Origin: Chitinimonas sp. BJYL2
GTDB taxonomy: Bacteria > Pseudomonadota > Gammaproteobacteria > Burkholderiales > Chitinimonadaceae
Direction of reading: 5' to 3'
Assembly: GCF_027257935.1 (NCBI RefSeq)
Contig: NZ_JANZKW010000004.1
Span: 1 to 64,000, forward strand
Length of the DNA: 64,000 bases
The notes beneath the pieces were generated by a model. That model was given only the letters and a program-made list of their open reading frames with translations, searched no databases and was not told the DNA's origin. How positions within the stretch are numbered: the first letter of the stretch is position 1; every line of letters starts with the position of its first letter. The translations under genes and the position numbers were made by a program. Below are positions 61,944 through 64,000 of the stretch, in pieces.

Positions 61944-62836
61944 GGTGCCGGGCTCGCCACTCCAGCCTGGATGGCTGCGCTGGCGTCGCTCGTTTGTTCG
62001 ACCTCACCCGCCTGTTTGCCGGCGAGCTTCATGATGTTTTCTTCGGTTTCTTTGTTGAGCACAATGATGCTGATGCGTCGGTTGACCGGATTGGCCGGGT
62101 CTTCCTTGTCAAAAGGCACGGAGTCCGCGAGACCGACGACCCGCAGTATCTTGCTCGCATCGGCACCTGCGCTGATCAGCTGACGACGCGAAGCATTGGC
62201 ACGGTCTGCCGACAATTCCCAGTTGCTGTAGGCGCGATCTCCCGAGGAGAAGCCCGCGGCGTCGGTGTGACCCGACAGGGAAATACGGTTGGGGACTTCG
62301 TTCAGAATGGACGACAACTCGGAAATGATGTCCGTCGCGTAGCTCTCCATCTGTGCGCTACCGCTCTTGAACATGGGACGATTCTGCTGATCGATGATCT
62401 GGATGCGCAGGCCTTCCGGCGTGACATCAAGCAGGATCTGATCCTTGTACTGAGCCAGCTTGCCCTGCTTGGAGTCGATCGCCTGCTTGATCTTCTCGCG
62501 CAGCTCATCAAGGCGCTTTTTCTCCTTGCCGCCCTCACCCCGACGCTGTTCACCTGCCTTCTTGGAGAGATCAAGTCCGCCGCCCTGCAGAATGCTTTGG
62601 GACTCACCGGCACCGGAACCGCCACTGAGTGCAACCTTGAGCGGGTTCTGGAAGTAATCGGCAATGCCGCGCAGATCCCCCTTGGTGGAAGAGCCTAGCA
62701 GCCACATCAAGAGGAAGAACGCCATCATCGCCGTCACGAAGTCGGCATAGGCAATCTTCCAGGCACCGCCGTGGTGGCCGTGTCCGCCCTTCTTGATCTT
62801 TTTGACGACTATCGGACGCTGGGAATCGTCACTCAC
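61940..62836 (-). CDS. motB: Flagellar stator protein MotB
   Basis: A 298-aa MotB: AYADFVTAMMAFFLLMWLLG with the proton-binding D32, at the same position as in E. coli, a plug/linker, and an OmpA-like peptidoglycan-binding domain (SGHTDAAGFSSGDRAYSNWELSADRANASRRQLI). It starts at a GTG 49 bases after motA. It forms the anchored part of the flagellar motor stator with MotA. Confidence 0.96.
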   Translation of the reverse strand: MSDDSQRPIVVKKIKKGGHGHHGGAWKIAYADFVTAMMAFFLLMWLLGSSTKGDLRGIADYFQNPLKVALSGGSGAGESQSILQGGGLDLSKKAGEQRRGEGGKEKKRLDELREKIKQAIDSKQGKLAQYKDQILLDVTPEGLRIQIIDQQNRPMFKSGSAQMESYATDIISELSSILNEVPNRISLSGHTDAAGFSSGDRAYSNWELSADRANASRRQLISAGADASKILRVVGLADSVPFDKEDPANPVNRRISIIVLNKETEENIMKLAGKQAGEVEQTSDASAAIQAGVASPAP

Positions 62837-62885
62837 TGTTCTCTCTCCCGCCTGTCAGTTGATCGGGCCTTGCCTTGCAAGGTCG

Positions 62886-63740
62886 TCAACCCTTCTTGCT
62901 CTTGACGTACTCTTCCAGCTCCAGGAACGACGGCCGGATACGGCTTTCCATCGCTTTACGACCAAACTCCACTGCAACCTGAGGGGCGTAGCCGTTCAAG
63001 CTGGCGAGCAAAGTGATCTTGATGGTCTGCAGTACCTTGGAGCCTTCATTGACCTTGGTTTCCAGCACGGTAGCCAATGGCCCGAAGAAGCCATATGCCA
63101 GCCAGATACCCATGAAGGTACCCACCAGCGCGGCGCCAATCAATTTGCCCAGCTCCGTCGGAGGCAGGTGCAAGGAGCCCATGGTATGCACCACACCCAT
63201 CACCGCAGCCACGATACCGAATGCGGGCAGGCCGTCTGCCAGTTTGGCCATGAACTCTGCCGGCACATGCGCTTCGTGGTGATGGGTTTCGATTTCCACA
63301 TCCATCAGGTTTTCAATCTCGAATGCGTTGAGGTTCCCCCCCACCATCAGGCGCAGGTAGTCACACAGGAACTCAACGACATGGTGGTCCTTCGCCACGG
63401 CGGGATACTTGGAAAAGAGCGGACTGCCATCCGGGTTTTCCACATCCCCTTCAATCGACATCAAGCCTTCCTTGCGGACCTTGGACAGGATCTCGAACAT
63501 CATGGCAAACAGATCCATGTAGAAGGCCTTGCCAAAGGATGAACCCTTGAACACGCTGGGGATGGCTTTGACAATAGGCCCCAGGGAGGAACCGTAGGCA
63601 GCGATCATGGCACCGATACCGCCGCCGAAAATGATCACGATTTCGGAGGGCTGCCATAGCACCGCCAAGTGACCGCCATGCCATGCGTAAGCACCCAGAA
63701 TACAGGTGCACATGAAAACGTAGCCGATGATGACGAACAT
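62886..63740 (-). CDS. motA: Flagellar stator protein MotA
   Basis: A 284-aa MotA with four membrane segments. Two are near the N-terminus (FVIIGYVFMCTCILGAYAW and IVIIFGGGIGAMIAAYGSS) and two near the C-terminus (ADGLPAFGIVAAVMGVVHTMG and IGAALVGTFMGIWLAYGFFGPLA), with a large cytoplasmic loop between. It forms the proton channel with MotB. ATG 63740 is used. A promoter is predicted 64 bases upstream. Confidence 0.97.
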   Translation of the reverse strand: MFVIIGYVFMCTCILGAYAWHGGHLAVLWQPSEIVIIFGGGIGAMIAAYGSSLGPIVKAIPSVFKGSSFGKAFYMDLFAMMFEILSKVRKEGLMSIEGDVENPDGSPLFSKYPAVAKDHHVVEFLCDYLRLMVGGNLNAFEIENLMDVEIETHHHEAHVPAEFMAKLADGLPAFGIVAAVMGVVHTMGSLHLPPTELGKLIGAALVGTFMGIWLAYGFFGPLATVLETKVNEGSKVLQTIKITLLASLNGYAPQVAVEFGRKAMESRIRPSFLELEEYVKSKKG

Positions 63741-64000
63741 CGAGTGTAGCTCCCGTCGGCTCTGCAGGCCGGTTGGCGCGCCGCAAGACGGCGCAACGCT
63801 TGGATATTAGTTGCCCGACAGGGCGAATGACAAATGCTATACGGACTGAGTGTGCATCACTTTCCTGCACGCCTGTTCAGTGTCTCACCAGAATGCACCT
63901 TGGCGCGCCTGGATTTGCGCCCGAACCGGTGCAAAAGTGGTGCGGTGGGCCTTGCTTGCACCAAGCTCAGCCAAAGCAGCCAAATGGGCGGGCGTAGGAT
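63741..64000. other. Intergenic region upstream of motA
   Basis: 260 bp to the window edge. No open frame with a credible start is seen on either strand. It contains the motA promoter (63804-63833). Nothing else could be supported. Confidence 0.5.
63804..63833 (-). promoter_or_regulatory. Candidate sigma-70 promoter for motA
   Basis: On the minus strand TTGTCA and TAATAT are 18 bp apart, ending 64 bases before the motA start. No FliA-type (GCCGATAA) element was found, so stator expression may depend on the housekeeping sigma factor. Confidence 0.5.

Noticed and set aside
63890-63990. Sigma-54 promoter near the right edge
   Set aside because: TGGCGCG and TTGC are present but their GG-GC spacing is 13, not the required 10.

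Overview
The window looks like a chromosome segment of a betaproteobacterium, probably from or near the Neisseriales. The tmRNA on the minus strand encodes the tag ANDETYALAA, which as I recall is the Neisseria type. Other pointers are a PhaR-type PHA regulator, an mtaD-ubiG-gph operon, an rpfE-recJ pair, a DUF1631 protein, an OxyR with Cys199/Cys208 and stator genes motAB. The backbone (about 12.3-64 kb) is GC-rich. The first 12.3 kb is more AT-rich and is built from mobile-element and defence genes.

Region 1 (1-12305) is an integrative element inserted at the 3' end of ssrA, with its tyrosine integrase next to the tmRNA. Its left end is not in the window. From left to right it holds: a partial DUF932 gene; a minus-strand operon that I read as a type II CBASS anti-phage system (HNH-SAVED nuclease Cap5, CD-NTase, E2-E1 fusion Cap2, JAMM isopeptidase Cap3, then a fifth protein with an ADP-ribosyltransferase-like motif pattern); a divergent unknown gene; a satellite-like module (gp2/YfjJ-type protein with a His-hydrophobic-His motif, AlpA regulator, an AT-rich non-coding block with repeats and terminators at both ends); an AT-rich unknown gene; and the integrase. 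Two related 78-bp elements in opposite orientation flank the defence cassette exactly.

Region 2 (12306-29564) is housekeeping. It contains ssrA; mtaD-like/ubiG/gph with stop/start overlaps; mnmC; lysS; prfB with an intact programmed +1 frameshift; a MerR regulator divergent from an alpha/beta hydrolase; a PilZ protein/rpfE-like/recJ/rlmB transcription unit; lolC-lolD; and serB.

Region 3 (29565-52112) holds a small ORF with a strong ribosome binding site, two alpha/beta hydrolases, DUF1631, an N-acyltransferase-like protein, an FAD reductase next to oxyR, rimO, phaR, a peptide-import operon that includes an M3 metallopeptidase, and a tonB-exbB-exbD-exbD-TPR energy-transduction operon.

Region 4 (52113-64000) has two identical tRNA-Arg(ACG) genes and a tRNA-Ser(GCT), lysC, lplT, a glutathione transferase, ung with an overlapping PilZ-like gene, a PhyH-type dioxygenase, an EamA exporter, a TrmH-family methyltransferase, an HDOD protein, a membrane-anchored methyltransferase, and motB-motA. 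The last three proteins are in one tightly overlapping string after motAB.

The most interesting part is the defence cassette at 563-7935. Its nuclease has an unexplained N-terminal domain, it carries a possible ART-like fifth gene, and it is bounded by inverted repeats. All calls were made by eye from the sequence and translations. No database search was run.
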